Origin: Halococcus salsus
Lineage (GTDB): Archaea > Halobacteriota > Halobacteria > Halobacteriales > Halococcaceae
Direction of reading: 5' to 3'
DNA: 64,000 nucleotides
Assembly (NCBI RefSeq): GCF_009900715.1
Contig: NZ_JAAAJC010000002.1
Location: forward strand, 248,001-312,000
Shown here piece after piece: positions 18,798-27,935 of this stretch. Numbering within the stretch: the first letter of the stretch is position 1; every line of letters begins with the position of its first letter. Below the pieces are notes generated by a model. It made no database searches. It was not told where the DNA came from and saw only the letters and a program-made list of their open reading frames with translations. Position numbers and translations under genes: made by a program.

Positions 18798-19112
18798 ATG
18801 GCCGAGATCGTCTCGACACCGGGAGTGCTCGGCGGGAAGCCCAGAATCGAGGGGCGACGGATCGGTGTGTTGCACGTCGTCGACCAGATCCAGGGCGGTC
18901 GGACGCCCGAGGAGATGACCACACAGTTCGACCTCACGCTCGGCGAGGTCTACACCGCGCTCGCGTACTATCACGAGCATCCGGAGGAGATGCGCGAACT
19001 CCGAGAGGAGATCGCCGAGAAGATTCGAGAACACCGAGAAGACGCAATTGCGGGACCTGAGGACTTGTCTGAAGAGGTGCAGTCCGGCGGTGAACCGTCC
19101 CAGCGTCCATGA
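18798..19112 (+). CDS. DUF433-family antitoxin-like protein
   Basis: 104 residues. TPGVLGGKPRIEGRRIGVLHVV is the DUF433 signature, a small winged-helix-like domain; an acidic helical tail follows (about 60-104). In bacteria and archaea DUF433 genes often precede a DUF5615 PIN-like gene, and the pair is regarded as a type II toxin-antitoxin system. Here the downstream start (ATGA) overlaps the stop by 4 bases. A TATA-like GTTTTTATCC lies about 25-30 bases before the start. Confidence 0.88.
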   Translation: MAEIVSTPGVLGGKPRIEGRRIGVLHVVDQIQGGRTPEEMTTQFDLTLGEVYTALAYYHEHPEEMRELREEIAEKIREHREDAIAGPEDLSEEVQSGGEPSQRP

Positions 19113-19456
19113 CGCTCCGGTTGCTGTGTGATGAGAACATCGAACGAGAGCTGTTCGATGCACTCACGCCGGAGTTCGAGACCATCTGGGTCGTCACGAA
19201 AGATGATCTCGAACGCGGAACGGATGACCCGGTTCTGTGGACCTACGCGGCACAGCGTGGTTATACGATACTGACGAACGACGACGACTTCGTGACGGGA
19301 GCAGCCGAGGTCGGTTCGGCTCATCCTGACGTGATCCATCTGACCGAAATCATGCCAACGGGCGACGTCGTTCGGACGTTACGCAGGATCAGCCAGTTCA
19401 CATCCACGGACGAACTCGTGGGTCAGACGGTGTACGTCCCCGGCGACTGGCTCTGA
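19109..19456 (+). CDS. DUF5615 PIN-like toxin
   Basis: 115 residues. MTLRLLCDENIERELFDAL gives the N-terminal acidic residues of the PIN-like (Mut7-C/DUF5615) nuclease fold, and ILTNDDDFV the central acidic cluster. It would act as an RNase held by the DUF433 partner. The gene is translationally coupled to the antitoxin. Its stop directly abuts the convergent RNB-nuclease gene, with no bases between them. Confidence 0.88.
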   Translation: MTLRLLCDENIERELFDALTPEFETIWVVTKDDLERGTDDPVLWTYAAQRGYTILTNDDDFVTGAAEVGSAHPDVIHLTEIMPTGDVVRTLRRISQFTSTDELVGQTVYVPGDWL

Positions 19457-20731
19457 TCACTCCTCTACGACCTCGATCCCCCGGTTGTTCACCGCATCCG
19501 CATCGAGGCCCACCTCTTCGAGGAACTGCTTATACTCGCGTTCGCACTTCTCGGCGGCCTGCTGCTGGTCGGAGGCGTGGTCACAGAGCCCCAGCAGGTC
19601 CTCGGGGACGTCGTTCTCGTGGACGATCCAGTGGTTCACCAGATCCGAGAGCCGACGGATCGGGCTGGTGAAGTGGCCGTAGATGTCGAAGTTGAGCGCG
19701 TGGTGGCCCCCGAAGGGGTCGTTCATGTAGCGCGCGCGGGGCATGACCTTCATCACCGCGAACTGGATCTTCCCTAGTTGGCGCTCGGGGGCGTCTTCGA
19801 GGGTCGCGTTGACGGCGATCCGGGGGTCCTCGCCCCACGCGTCGCCGGGGATCGAGACCCCATCGAGGTCCTGGATCTCTTGGAGGGCCTCGTCCCACTG
19901 CTCGGGTGAGGGCTGGGGGTGGACGCGATACATCGCCTCGACACCCCGATTCCACATCAGCTCGTGCGTCACGGCCTTGTTGGCCTTCAGCATGCACTCC
20001 TCGATGATGGTGTGCGCGCGGTCGCGTCGGGGATTGAGCACCAGCGAACCGTCGGCCTTCCGCTGCTCGTGGAGCTGGTCGGCGAGTTCGAAGACCAGAG
20101 TACTCTCCTCGTGGAGGTCGCTCTCGGGGTCGTCGAGGCGCTCCTCGGCCTCGGTGTAGGTCAGGCGCGCGTCGCTCCGGATCACTGACTTGTAGATGTC
20201 GATGGTTTCGTAGGAGAGCGTCTCGCGGTCGAGGTGCATCTCGACGGTATGGGCGAGCCGATCCTCGTCGGGCACCAGCGAACAGACGGTTTCGGCGAGT
20301 TCGGCCGGCAGCATGTGGATGGTGTGGTCGGGGAGGTACACCGTGTTGGCCCGCCGGACCGCCTCGGCCCACATCTCGCTCTCGGGGTCCACGTAATGAG
20401 TGACGTCGGCGATGTGGACCCAGAGCACGTACTCGTCGTCCCGCTTTTCGATGCTCAGCGCGTCGTCGAAGTCCCGGGCATCGACGGGGTCGGTGGTCCA
20501 GGTCGTGAGATCCCGCAGGTCCTCGCGGTGGTCGAGTTCGTCGGCGATGTCGGCCTCGGTGTCCCCGGTTCGTTCCTCGGCCTCGTCGAGCACGGTTTGC
20601 GGGAACTCGTCGTTGATCCCGAACTTCTCGCAGAGCTCCTCGCGTTTGTTCTCGATGTGTCGGGCGAGTTCCTCGTCGATCTCGACCGGGCCTTGGGCCT
20701 CGATGGTTCCGGCGGCGGCGTTGTCGCTCAT
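19457..20731 (-). CDS. RNase II/R-family exoribonuclease, catalytic RNB domain only
   Basis: 424 residues. The catalytic cluster DARDFDDALSI (four Asp) is near 83-93, and the C-terminal HFTSPIRRLSDLVNHW is the second RNB signature. The cold-shock domains at the N-terminus and the S1 domain at the C-terminus of bacterial RNase R are missing, so this is the short haloarchaeal RNase R-like form. It would degrade RNA 3' to 5' hydrolytically; haloarchaea lack an exosome, which gives this enzyme a central role in RNA decay (established for the group). Confidence 0.9.
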   Translation of the reverse strand: MSDNAAAGTIEAQGPVEIDEELARHIENKREELCEKFGINDEFPQTVLDEAEERTGDTEADIADELDHREDLRDLTTWTTDPVDARDFDDALSIEKRDDEYVLWVHIADVTHYVDPESEMWAEAVRRANTVYLPDHTIHMLPAELAETVCSLVPDEDRLAHTVEMHLDRETLSYETIDIYKSVIRSDARLTYTEAEERLDDPESDLHEESTLVFELADQLHEQRKADGSLVLNPRRDRAHTIIEECMLKANKAVTHELMWNRGVEAMYRVHPQPSPEQWDEALQEIQDLDGVSIPGDAWGEDPRIAVNATLEDAPERQLGKIQFAVMKVMPRARYMNDPFGGHHALNFDIYGHFTSPIRRLSDLVNHWIVHENDVPEDLLGLCDHASDQQQAAEKCEREYKQFLEEVGLDADAVNNRGIEVVEE

Positions 20732-20888
20732 AGCCCGGGTACGTGGAGGTCACAATTAGTCGTTCTGGAGGGTGGTGGTGCGCGGATCGTCAGGGATACG
20801 TTTCTTGCAATTGTTGCCGCGATGAGTCGTGAAATCGGCGATTTTCGTCGGCAGAGACAGCGATGCCGAGTCCCGATGCAAACGAGGG

Positions 20889-21047
20889 ACCGCACAGCAC
20901 CACGCCGCCCGCCCCTGCCACACGCCTCCCCAGCCGACTGCGCTCCTCGCTCACTCGCTCCGCTCGTTCGCTGCGGTGCTCATCCCTCGCACAGTGTTCG
21001 CGGCCGCGGGCTCACGTTCGTTCGCCTACGACCGCGAGCGCGCGCCG
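20889..21047 (+). repeat. Dispersed intergenic repeat, copy 1
   Basis: This stretch of the 372-base gene-free region (20732-21103) matches, in inverse orientation, 59595-59738. Shared blocks, in order, are CTCCCCAGCCGA, CTCGCTCCGCTCGTT, CTCATCCCTCGCACAGTGT and CGACCGCGAGCGCGCGCCGA. By eye the copies are roughly 75-80% alike, with small insertions. No ORF spans the element. The 20760-20880 part of the gap shows nothing recognisable. Confidence 0.75.
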
Positions 21048-21103
21048 AGGGGAAAATCGAGAGAAGCGAAGCGGTTCGACGAGGGGGAATCGAGGGCCGA
21101 GGT

Positions 21104-21406
21104 TCAGCGTTCGCGCTCTTCGAGGGTGCCGTAACGCTCCTCGACGAGCCGCCCGTAGCGGTCGACGAACGTCTCCTGGGAGGGGATGCCGGTCTCGTGG
21201 AGTTCGGTCACGAGGGCTTCGAGTTCGTCGCGGGGCTGATGGCAGAGGTCGCGATAGCACGCCTTGCAGAGGTGTTCGAACTCCTTGCCGTCCCGGTCCC
21301 ACCGATCGCCGTGCTTGTCGTACTCGCGCGCCGCCGATCGCTGGACCGACTCGCCACAGGCGATGCAGGTGACGGTCGCTCCCCGTCCTCGCCGAGAACC
21401 CCACAT
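21104..21406 (-). CDS. Zinc-ribbon-like small protein
   Basis: 100 residues. It holds two CxxC pairs (CIACGESV near 14 and CKACYRDLC near 47) separated by a charged, helical linker, the layout of a treble-clef or zinc-ribbon site. The C-terminal half is helical (RDELEALVTELHETGIP). It may be a nucleic-acid or protein adaptor. It is divergent from the PUA-domain gene with 83 bases between them. Confidence 0.75.
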   Translation of the reverse strand: MWGSRRGRGATVTCIACGESVQRSAAREYDKHGDRWDRDGKEFEHLCKACYRDLCHQPRDELEALVTELHETGIPSQETFVDRYGRLVEERYGTLEERER

Positions 21407-21489
21407 AGAGACCTCTTACGCACCATCGCACTTACCTCTTCGCGTCGGTCCAACGCACGATTTATGCCCGCCCGCCGAGACCACCACGC

Positions 21490-21969
21490 ATGGAAGTCAG
21501 GTCCCGCCACCACCTCCGGAGCGATGCCGTGGCCACGATCGAGGACGCGCTCGCCGAGGGCTTGGGCGTCGACCTCGATGGCGACACCTACGAACGCGTC
21601 GAGTTCGCCGACTCGGACCGCGACCTCGTGCTGGTCGACGGCGACCCGCTGGTCTGTTACTTCGACGACGACCCCTTCGTGACCGTGCGCGGCGCGAACG
21701 CCCATCCACCCGAAAAACACGTCGTCACCGTCGATTCGGGGGCGATTTCGTTCGTCTCCAACGGTGCGGACGTGATGCGCCCCGGCATCACCGAGGCCGA
21801 CCCCGATATCTCGGCCGGTGACCTCGTCGTGATCGCCGAGGAGTCACACGGGAAGGTCCTCGCGGTCGGCCGCGCGACCGCCGCGGGCGACGAGATGGTC
21901 GGCGACTCGGGGAAGGTCGTCGACTCGCTCCACCACGTCGGCGACGACCTCTATGGCTTCTCGATCTGA
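21490..21969 (+). CDS. PUA-domain RNA-binding protein
   Basis: 159 residues. The C-terminal half reads HVVTVDSGAISFVSNGADVMRPGITEADPDISAGDLVVI and KVLAVGRA, a clear PUA domain as in archaeosine transglycosylase, Cbf5 and MCT-1-like proteins. The N-terminal half (about 1-75) matches the short pre-PUA domain of the MCT-1/Tma20 archaeal family. A role in ribosome, tRNA or translation-initiation RNA binding is likely. Start at ATG 21490. Confidence 0.85.
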   Translation: MEVRSRHHLRSDAVATIEDALAEGLGVDLDGDTYERVEFADSDRDLVLVDGDPLVCYFDDDPFVTVRGANAHPPEKHVVTVDSGAISFVSNGADVMRPGITEADPDISAGDLVVIAEESHGKVLAVGRATAAGDEMVGDSGKVVDSLHHVGDDLYGFSI

Positions 21970-22020
21970 GACACACACGACAACCCCGCCAACCACCTCG
22001 TCGACCGGCCGTCACCCGAC

Positions 22021-22440
22021 ATGACCCGAACCGCCACCGTGCGTGAGGCCGTGCTCGACCGACACACCGACCTCCTCGAAGCCGTCCTCGCGTGTGCCGA
22101 CGCTGTCACCGAAACGTGGGACGACGGGGAGACCACCGACCGGGCAGCCCTCGTCGGGCCGTTCGAGCGCGCGCTCGAACAGGCCACCGTCCACCGACGC
22201 TTGCCGGCGGTGCTCGTCACGGCGGTCGAAGCCACCGGCGGGAGCCTGTCCGCGGAGCCGGTCGCCGCCCCGCCCTACGTCACCGTGACGAGTCGCGGCC
22301 CCGTCCTGCGCGCGACCCTCGAAACGGAACGACTCGTGCTCACCGTCCGCGCCTTCGACGTCGAACGCGACCCCACCCGGTACGTCCGGGGCGCGGCGGC
22401 GGTCGAGGACGCGCTCGGGGTCGAGTTCAGAACTCGCTGA
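22021..22440 (+). CDS. Hypothetical protein
   Basis: 139 residues of unknown family. It begins with a helical segment (VREAVLDRHTDLLEAVLACADAVTETW) and then alternates predicted strands (PYVTVTSRGPVLRATLETERLVLTVRAFDV). There is no signal, membrane segment or cysteine motif. It follows the PUA gene by 51 bases on the same strand, which hints at co-transcription. Its last 14 bases overlap the convergent short-chain dehydrogenase. Confidence 0.75.
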   Translation: MTRTATVREAVLDRHTDLLEAVLACADAVTETWDDGETTDRAALVGPFERALEQATVHRRLPAVLVTAVEATGGSLSAEPVAAPPYVTVTSRGPVLRATLETERLVLTVRAFDVERDPTRYVRGAAAVEDALGVEFRTR

Positions 22441-23164
22441 GCTTGTCGCGCCGGTAGAGGTCGAGTTCGCTCACCATCGAGCGGTCCTGCCCGGCGGCGA
22501 ACGCCACCGCCGCCGCGATCTCGTCGGGCTCGGTGACCTCGCCCTCCTCGAACCGTTCCTCGAAGCTCTCCTCGCCGCCGAACTCCGTCCGAACCTCGGA
22601 GGGGTTGACCACGGAGACCGCTATCCCATCATCGCCGACCGCCGCCGAGACGCTGAGCGCGAACCCCCGGAGCCACCACTTCGTCGCGGCGTAGACCGGG
22701 TTCGACGGGCGGGGGTACTGCCCCGCGAAGCTCCCGATGAAGACCAGGTTTCCCTCGGTCTCCCTGAGGTGTGGCAGGGCGGCCCGCGTCGTGAAGAAAC
22801 AACCGTCGACGTTCACGTCCATCATCGTCCGGTAGTCCTCGGTCGAGAGCCCCTCGACGCCGGAGCCACGACCGAGCCCCGCGTTGTTGACCACGACGTC
22901 GAGCCCGCCGAACGCCTCGACCGCTCCATCCACGAGCGCTTCGACCGCGCTCTCGTCGGTGACGTCGGTCGGGGCCACGAGCGCCTCGGTGCCGTACTCC
23001 GCCTCGATGCTCCCGGCGAGCTCCTGGAGGCGCTCCTCCCGGCGGGCGGCGAGCACGACGTTGGCACCCTCGCGGGCGAGCGCGTGGGCGGTCTCGTTCC
23101 CGATCCCGGAGCTCGCACCGGTTATCACGGCCGCTTTCCCGTCGAGTCGCTGGTCGTCTGGCAT
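22427..23164 (-). CDS. Short-chain dehydrogenase/reductase (SDR)
   Basis: 245 residues from ATG 23164. The classical SDR pattern is complete: TGASSGIG (17-24) for NAD(P), NNAG, the catalytic Ser in FIGSFAGQYP, and YAATK with the Tyr and Lys. The residue layout AARREER after the second strand suggests NADP. The substrate is unknown. It is divergent from a second SDR, about 100 bases away; the two are not close paralogues. Confidence 0.92.
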   Translation of the reverse strand: MPDDQRLDGKAAVITGASSGIGNETAHALAREGANVVLAARREERLQELAGSIEAEYGTEALVAPTDVTDESAVEALVDGAVEAFGGLDVVVNNAGLGRGSGVEGLSTEDYRTMMDVNVDGCFFTTRAALPHLRETEGNLVFIGSFAGQYPRPSNPVYAATKWWLRGFALSVSAAVGDDGIAVSVVNPSEVRTEFGGEESFEERFEEGEVTEPDEIAAAVAFAAGQDRSMVSELDLYRRDKLSEF

Positions 23165-23267
23165 ACCCCCACATGACCCCCGGTGCGGTTCGCTCTTTCG
23201 GCACCGCGTACACGAAACGTCGTCGTCGTTAGTGATCCTTATCCGGCACGCGCGAGAAGCGAACCGG

Positions 23268-24029
23268 ATGCGATTCGATGAGAAGACGGTGTTCGTCACG
23301 GGTGCTGGCGCGGGGATCGGGCGGGCGACCGCCGAGCGGTGTGCCGAGGAGGGCGCGACGGTCGTCGTAACGGACGTCGACCGGGAGGGCGGTGAGGGAA
23401 CCGTCGAGCGGATCGCCGAATCCGGCGGCGAGGCGACCTTCCACGAACTCGACGTGAGCGACGCCGACGCGTTCGAGGACTGTGTCGACACCGTCGTCGA
23501 CGAGCACGGCCTCGACGTCGTGGTCAACAACGCCGGCATCGGCCACCCGCCGGCGGTGGTCGAGGAGACCGACGAAGCGGTCTTCGAGCACGTCCTCGAC
23601 GTCAACCTCCGGGGGGTGTGGAACGGCTGTCACGCCGCGCTACCAGTCCTAAAAGCCCAGGGTTCGGGCGCGATCGTCAACGTGGGTTCGCTCGCGAGCC
23701 TGCTCGGCCTCCCGAAGCAGTCGGTCTACTCGCTCACAAAAGGGGCGGTGCTGAACTTCACACGGGCCGTGGCGGCCGAGGCAGGTCCGCACGGCGTGCG
23801 CGCGAACGCGGTCTGTCCGGGCTTCACTGACACCCAACTCGGCCAGCAGTACTTCCAGTCACAGGGCGACCCCGAGAAGGCGATCGAGCGGATGACCGCC
23901 CAGTACCCGCTCCGACGCCTCGGCGAACCCGAGGAGATAGCGGGCTGCATCGCGTTCCTCGCGAGCGAGGACGCCTCCTACGTCACCGGTCAGGGGCTCG
24001 TCGTCGACGGCGGCTACTCGGCGTGGTGA
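23268..24029 (+). CDS. Short-chain dehydrogenase/reductase (SDR)
   Basis: 253 residues from ATG 23268. It has TGAGAGIGRA for cofactor binding, DV after the second strand (an acidic residue that favours NAD), NNAG, GSLASLLG with the catalytic Ser, and YSLTKGA with the Tyr and Lys. The C-terminal DASYVTGQGLVVDGGYSAW is typical of FabG-like SDRs. The substrate is unknown. Its 3' end overlaps the convergent MFS gene by 16 bases. Confidence 0.92.
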   Translation: MRFDEKTVFVTGAGAGIGRATAERCAEEGATVVVTDVDREGGEGTVERIAESGGEATFHELDVSDADAFEDCVDTVVDEHGLDVVVNNAGIGHPPAVVEETDEAVFEHVLDVNLRGVWNGCHAALPVLKAQGSGAIVNVGSLASLLGLPKQSVYSLTKGAVLNFTRAVAAEAGPHGVRANAVCPGFTDTQLGQQYFQSQGDPEKAIERMTAQYPLRRLGEPEEIAGCIAFLASEDASYVTGQGLVVDGGYSAW

Positions 24030-25369
24030 GCAGGGCGAAACTCCTCGCCGAAGACGACGAAGTAGGCCGTCCCCAGGAGACCGACGACCGTCGCCGCGCC
24101 GAAGGCGAGCGTCGGTGAGCCCGTGATAGCAGTGCCTGGAACCGCGAGACCGCCGTAGAGCGCGCCGCCGAGCGCGGCGCTCGGGATCACCACGAGGTTG
24201 CGCACGAGGTAGTACGCGCCCGTGACCCGGCCGCCAGTTCCGGCCTCGGCGGGCCCCACGATGAGCGCCTTGTGGGCTGGCAACCCCGCGAAGCGCAGCC
24301 CCGAGAAGGCGAAGAGTCCCGCGAGCACCAGCGGGTCGGCGGGGGCGGTGATGAGCAGCACGGGGAAGACCGCGTAGACCGCGAACCCGACGGCGACCAC
24401 CGGCTTGAGACCGACCCGCCGGGCGAGTCGGGCGACGGGAACCATCGTGAGGAGTGCCACGGTCATCTCGATCCCGAGGAGGATTCCGAAGTACGCCTGC
24501 GGGGAGAGCGAGACAAGTCCAAAAGCAGGAAGGCGAAGCGAGAGCCCGACTTCGAGGAACCGGGTGACGACGACGACGAAGAAGACGTAGACCATCCCGT
24601 TGGCGAACCGGACGAGGGTGTCGGCCACGAGGAGCGGCCGGAGCTCCGAGGGGAGGTCCCTGAGGTCGGCGACGAGCTGGCCGACCCCGCCGAATTCCTT
24701 GCCGAAGCTATCACCCGCCGGGTCGTAGAGGACGCGCTGAGCGAGGGTCCCGGCGAGCGCGAAGGCGACCGCGACCGCGAGCACGACGACGAACGCCGAG
24801 ACCACCTGTGGGTTCGTCATCGAGTCCGTGCTCGTCCCACCGGCGGCGACGAACACCCCGGCGGCGAGCAGCGGCCCCACCAGAAACGCGCTCCGGCGGA
24901 AGGTCTCGGTGCTCGCGAAGCCCTCGGCCAGCCGTTCGGGTTCGACGCTCTGTTTCACGATGGCGAAGGTCGCACCGAGCCCGAAGGAACTCCACGCCTG
25001 CGCGAAGACGAGGCCGACGAATATCAGGGGAACAGCGAGGCCCCCGAAGGCGGACGCGACGAGCCAGATCGCGAACCCGACCGTCGAGAGGAGTCCGAAG
25101 AGCGTGAGCGCCGAGCGCGAGCCGATCCGGTCCGAAATCGCGCCGCCGGGATAGGGATAGACCGCGCTGATGACGTTCGCGAAACTCCCGTAGAGCCCCA
25201 CGACGACCGCGCTCGCGCCGAGCGCGAACATGTACTCCGAGAGGTAGCGGCTCGTCATCTGGAAGCCGAGGCTGAACGCGAACATCGCGACCGAGAGCAC
25301 GAGCACGTCGCGTTCGAGCGCGAAGAACTCGCGGAGGGTCGTCCGAACGCCCGCGGGTTCGTTGGCCAT
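24014..25369 (-). CDS. Major facilitator superfamily transporter
   Basis: 451 residues from ATG 25369, with about 12 hydrophobic segments. The loop between helices 2 and 3 reads GGAISDRIGSRSAL, the MFS motif A, and LARRVGLKP repeats it in the second half. A charged central loop (about 215-245) separates the halves. The direction and substrate of transport are not evident. It probably has its own promoter in the 96 bases after the disulfide-reductase gene. Confidence 0.88.
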   Translation of the reverse strand: MANEPAGVRTTLREFFALERDVLVLSVAMFAFSLGFQMTSRYLSEYMFALGASAVVVGLYGSFANVISAVYPYPGGAISDRIGSRSALTLFGLLSTVGFAIWLVASAFGGLAVPLIFVGLVFAQAWSSFGLGATFAIVKQSVEPERLAEGFASTETFRRSAFLVGPLLAAGVFVAAGGTSTDSMTNPQVVSAFVVVLAVAVAFALAGTLAQRVLYDPAGDSFGKEFGGVGQLVADLRDLPSELRPLLVADTLVRFANGMVYVFFVVVVTRFLEVGLSLRLPAFGLVSLSPQAYFGILLGIEMTVALLTMVPVARLARRVGLKPVVAVGFAVYAVFPVLLITAPADPLVLAGLFAFSGLRFAGLPAHKALIVGPAEAGTGGRVTGAYYLVRNLVVIPSAALGGALYGGLAVPGTAITGSPTLAFGAATVVGLLGTAYFVVFGEEFRPAHHAE

Positions 25370-25465
25370 GTCCCGCACTCGACTGCTCGGCACAAAAACG
25401 ATTCCCGGGGAGGGTTCGGATCCCCTCCGGAGGGCTCCGGAGACGACCGAATACGGTCCCGAAAC

Positions 25466-26884
25466 TCAGTCGAGCTGGGCGGCCGTCTCGCGAACGACAC
25501 CGTCGATGATCTCGGGCGTCGTGGGATGATAGGCCCGGTCCGGAACGTCGCGGACGTCCATCCCGTTCTCGATGATCACCTGCATCGTCTTCGCCATCAC
25601 GTCGGCGTGGTAGTGGAGGCCCTGATAGCCTAGTACTGTTCCGTCGTTCGCGTCGACCACGAGTCGCGCCAACCCTTCGGGCACGTCTTTGGTCTTGAAC
25701 ACGCCGTCGTCGGAGGCCGCCCTGGTCGCGGTCACGACGTCGAGCCCCGCTTCCTCGGCGGATTCGAGCGAGTGACCGACCCGCACGAACGGGTAGACGC
25801 CCGCGCCGGAGAACATCACGTGGTGGTGGACGTTCTCGTACTCGGTGAGCGCCTCGCCCGCGGCGTCGGCGAGGATGTTCTCGGCGGCGACCGCACCCTG
25901 TTCCTTCGCGACGTGGAGGATCGGTTCCTTTCGGTTGACGTCGCCGACCGCGAAGAATCGTGAATCCTCCGTGGCCTGCATCGTGTCCGCGACCCAGGCG
26001 GGGTCGGGGTCGACGCGGCCCGCCTCGTCGGGTTCGATCCCGAGCGCCGTGTTTTCGAGCCCGAGCCGGTCGAGGGTGGGCCGCCGCCCGGTGAAGAGGT
26101 AGAGTTCGTCGGCCTCCACAGTTTTCTCCGCCCCGTCGTGGTCGACGTGGAGGCGAACCCCGTCGTCGGTGGCCTCGATCGACTGCTCGTGGGCCTCGGT
26201 GAGGACCTCGATGTCGAACTCCTCGCGGTAGAGGTCGAGGAGTTCGTCGCCGAACTCGGGGTCGGCCTCGTCGAGCGGGCGTTCGTCGTGTTCGATCACA
26301 GTCAAATCCATCCCGCAGGCTTCGGAGAGGTAGGGGACCATCTCGATGCCGACGTAGCCAAAGCCCATCACGACGCCCGAGTCGGGAAACTCGGTCCTGT
26401 CGAGTACGTCGGAACTTGTGGCGTAGTCGACGTCCTCGATGCCGGGGAGGTCGGGGACGTTGACGCTCGACCCCGTGGCGACCACGACATAGTCGGCCTC
26501 GATCTCGCGGTCGCCGACCTCCACAGTGTGGTCGCCGACGAGCCGCGCGGTGTCGTGGACGAACTCGACGTTCTCGCGCTCGGCGAGGTCGTGGACCGCC
26601 GCCCGGCGGTGACCCGCGAAGTTCGAGGTGTGCTCGTTCTTGGTCTCCACGACCTCTTCGAGGTCGACCTCGGGCACCCCCGAGAGGCGGTGGTCGTGGC
26701 GGACCTGGAAGCGGTGGGCCGCCGCCGAGAGGACCTCCTTCGAGGGCATACACCCGCGAAGAATGCAGAGCCCGCCGCCGGGCTCGCCGTCGTCGATGAG
26801 GGTGAGGTCGACGTCCTCCTCGGCGAGGGCGTTCGCGACCGCGACGCCCGCGCTGCCGTAGGCTCCGATGATAACGACGTGCAT
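25466..26884 (-). CDS. Pyridine nucleotide-disulfide oxidoreductase (dihydrolipoyl dehydrogenase/mercuric reductase-like)
   Basis: 472 residues, the usual family length. The redox disulfide lies in GLCILRGCMPSK (C-x4-C near 40-45). A second dinucleotide motif is near VVMGFGYVGIEMVPYL, the FAD contact is RFFAVGDVN, and the C-terminal active-site His is in AYHPTTPEI. The first Rossmann loop is unusual (IIGAYGSAGVA rather than GxGxxG). No lipoyl-enzyme genes are adjacent, so it is not the E3 of a local dehydrogenase complex. The substrate disulfide is unknown. Confidence 0.87.
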   Translation of the reverse strand: MHVVIIGAYGSAGVAVANALAEEDVDLTLIDDGEPGGGLCILRGCMPSKEVLSAAAHRFQVRHDHRLSGVPEVDLEEVVETKNEHTSNFAGHRRAAVHDLAERENVEFVHDTARLVGDHTVEVGDREIEADYVVVATGSSVNVPDLPGIEDVDYATSSDVLDRTEFPDSGVVMGFGYVGIEMVPYLSEACGMDLTVIEHDERPLDEADPEFGDELLDLYREEFDIEVLTEAHEQSIEATDDGVRLHVDHDGAEKTVEADELYLFTGRRPTLDRLGLENTALGIEPDEAGRVDPDPAWVADTMQATEDSRFFAVGDVNRKEPILHVAKEQGAVAAENILADAAGEALTEYENVHHHVMFSGAGVYPFVRVGHSLESAEEAGLDVVTATRAASDDGVFKTKDVPEGLARLVVDANDGTVLGYQGLHYHADVMAKTMQVIIENGMDVRDVPDRAYHPTTPEIIDGVVRETAAQLD

Positions 26885-26939
26885 GACACGACTACGAACT
26901 CCGGCGTTTAGCACCTGTCGATGTCCGAAGTTCGGGCGC

Positions 26940-27884
26940 TCACTCCACGGTGGAGCCACTCATCGAGTCGACGCACCGCTCGACGGTCGCGGGGTCGATG
27001 GCCGGTACGGCTCCCTCGATGGTCCGAGCGATCGCTCCGCAGGCCACGCCCGCCGCGAGCGCGCGGTTCGGCGACTCACCCGCGAGCCGGCGTGCCAGAA
27101 AGCCGCCACAGAGCGCGTCGAACGCGCCGCGGTCGTCGGTGGCGTCGGTCGCCGGCGCGTCGTGGTCGTCGACCCGGTTGTCGTGCCAGACCACGGCACC
27201 GCGGTCCGCCCGAACGAGCACCACGGTCTCGAAGCCGTGGCCGGCGGCGAGCGCGTGGGCGGTCCCCGTCGGCGTCGCGCGGTCGACGAACGCCGCCGCA
27301 CCCGTCTCGGTGGTGAGGAGGACGTCGGTCGTCGCGAGCAACGGGGAGAGCGCCTCGCGCGCCGACGCCGACTCGACGACCCGGGGTCGCGAGAGCGAAC
27401 AGACGGTCGTCACCCCGCTCGCACCGCACTCCTCGAAGACCGTGCGGGTGGTCCTGGTCAGCGTCTCCGAGAGGGTGGCGGTCGCGCCACTGGTGAGGAC
27501 CGTCGAGGCGTCGTCAGTAGTCGATGACGGGACCTCCTCGGGAGTCATCGAGGCCACCGCCGCTTCTCGGTCGTGGCAGGTCATCCCACCGCGCGGCTCG
27601 CCCGCCCGCTCCGTGAACGCGAGTCCCTGCCGACCCGAATCCGTCCACCGGACTGCTGTCTCGACACCGTGTCGGCGGAGGTCGCCCGTTACGCGCCGGC
27701 CGAGCGGGTTCTCGGGGAGTTTCGAGACCCAGGCGGCGTCGGCACCGAGCCGGCTCGCCGCGATGGTCGCGTTCGACTCGGGACCCGTGACGCCGACCGC
27801 GAACCGCTCGGTGGTTTCGAGACGTTCGTGTTTCGGCGGCGCGAGTTCGAGCACGGACGCCCCGAGGGCGAGGAGGTCGGCCAT
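26940..27884 (-). CDS. PfkB-family carbohydrate kinase
   Basis: 314 residues. The N-terminal substrate region (GVTGPESNATIAASRLGADAAWVSKLPENPLGRRV) and the C-terminal DDRGAFDALCGGFLARRL fit the PfkB/ribokinase family; the latter aligns with the DTxGAGD catalytic motif, with the Asp kept and GA-F-D in place of GAGD. The pattern is closest to KDG or fructose kinases of haloarchaea, but the sugar cannot be named. The same strand carries the disulfide reductase 55 bases downstream and mutL 51 bases upstream. Confidence 0.82.
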   Translation of the reverse strand: MADLLALGASVLELAPPKHERLETTERFAVGVTGPESNATIAASRLGADAAWVSKLPENPLGRRVTGDLRRHGVETAVRWTDSGRQGLAFTERAGEPRGGMTCHDREAAVASMTPEEVPSSTTDDASTVLTSGATATLSETLTRTTRTVFEECGASGVTTVCSLSRPRVVESASAREALSPLLATTDVLLTTETGAAAFVDRATPTGTAHALAAGHGFETVVLVRADRGAVVWHDNRVDDHDAPATDATDDRGAFDALCGGFLARRLAGESPNRALAAGVACGAIARTIEGAVPAIDPATVERCVDSMSGSTVE

Positions 27885-27935
27885 GGGTTCGATTCCGCCC
27901 CATCGTATATCAGCCGATGGGAGGTTCGAACGAAG

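Noticed and set aside
24711-26753. Very long minus-strand ORF of 680 codons overlapping the MFS and disulfide-reductase genes
   Set aside because: It is Arg/Gly/Pro-rich shadow translation in another frame of two well-supported genes, as expected in DNA of this GC content. Several other long ORFs of this type were ignored.
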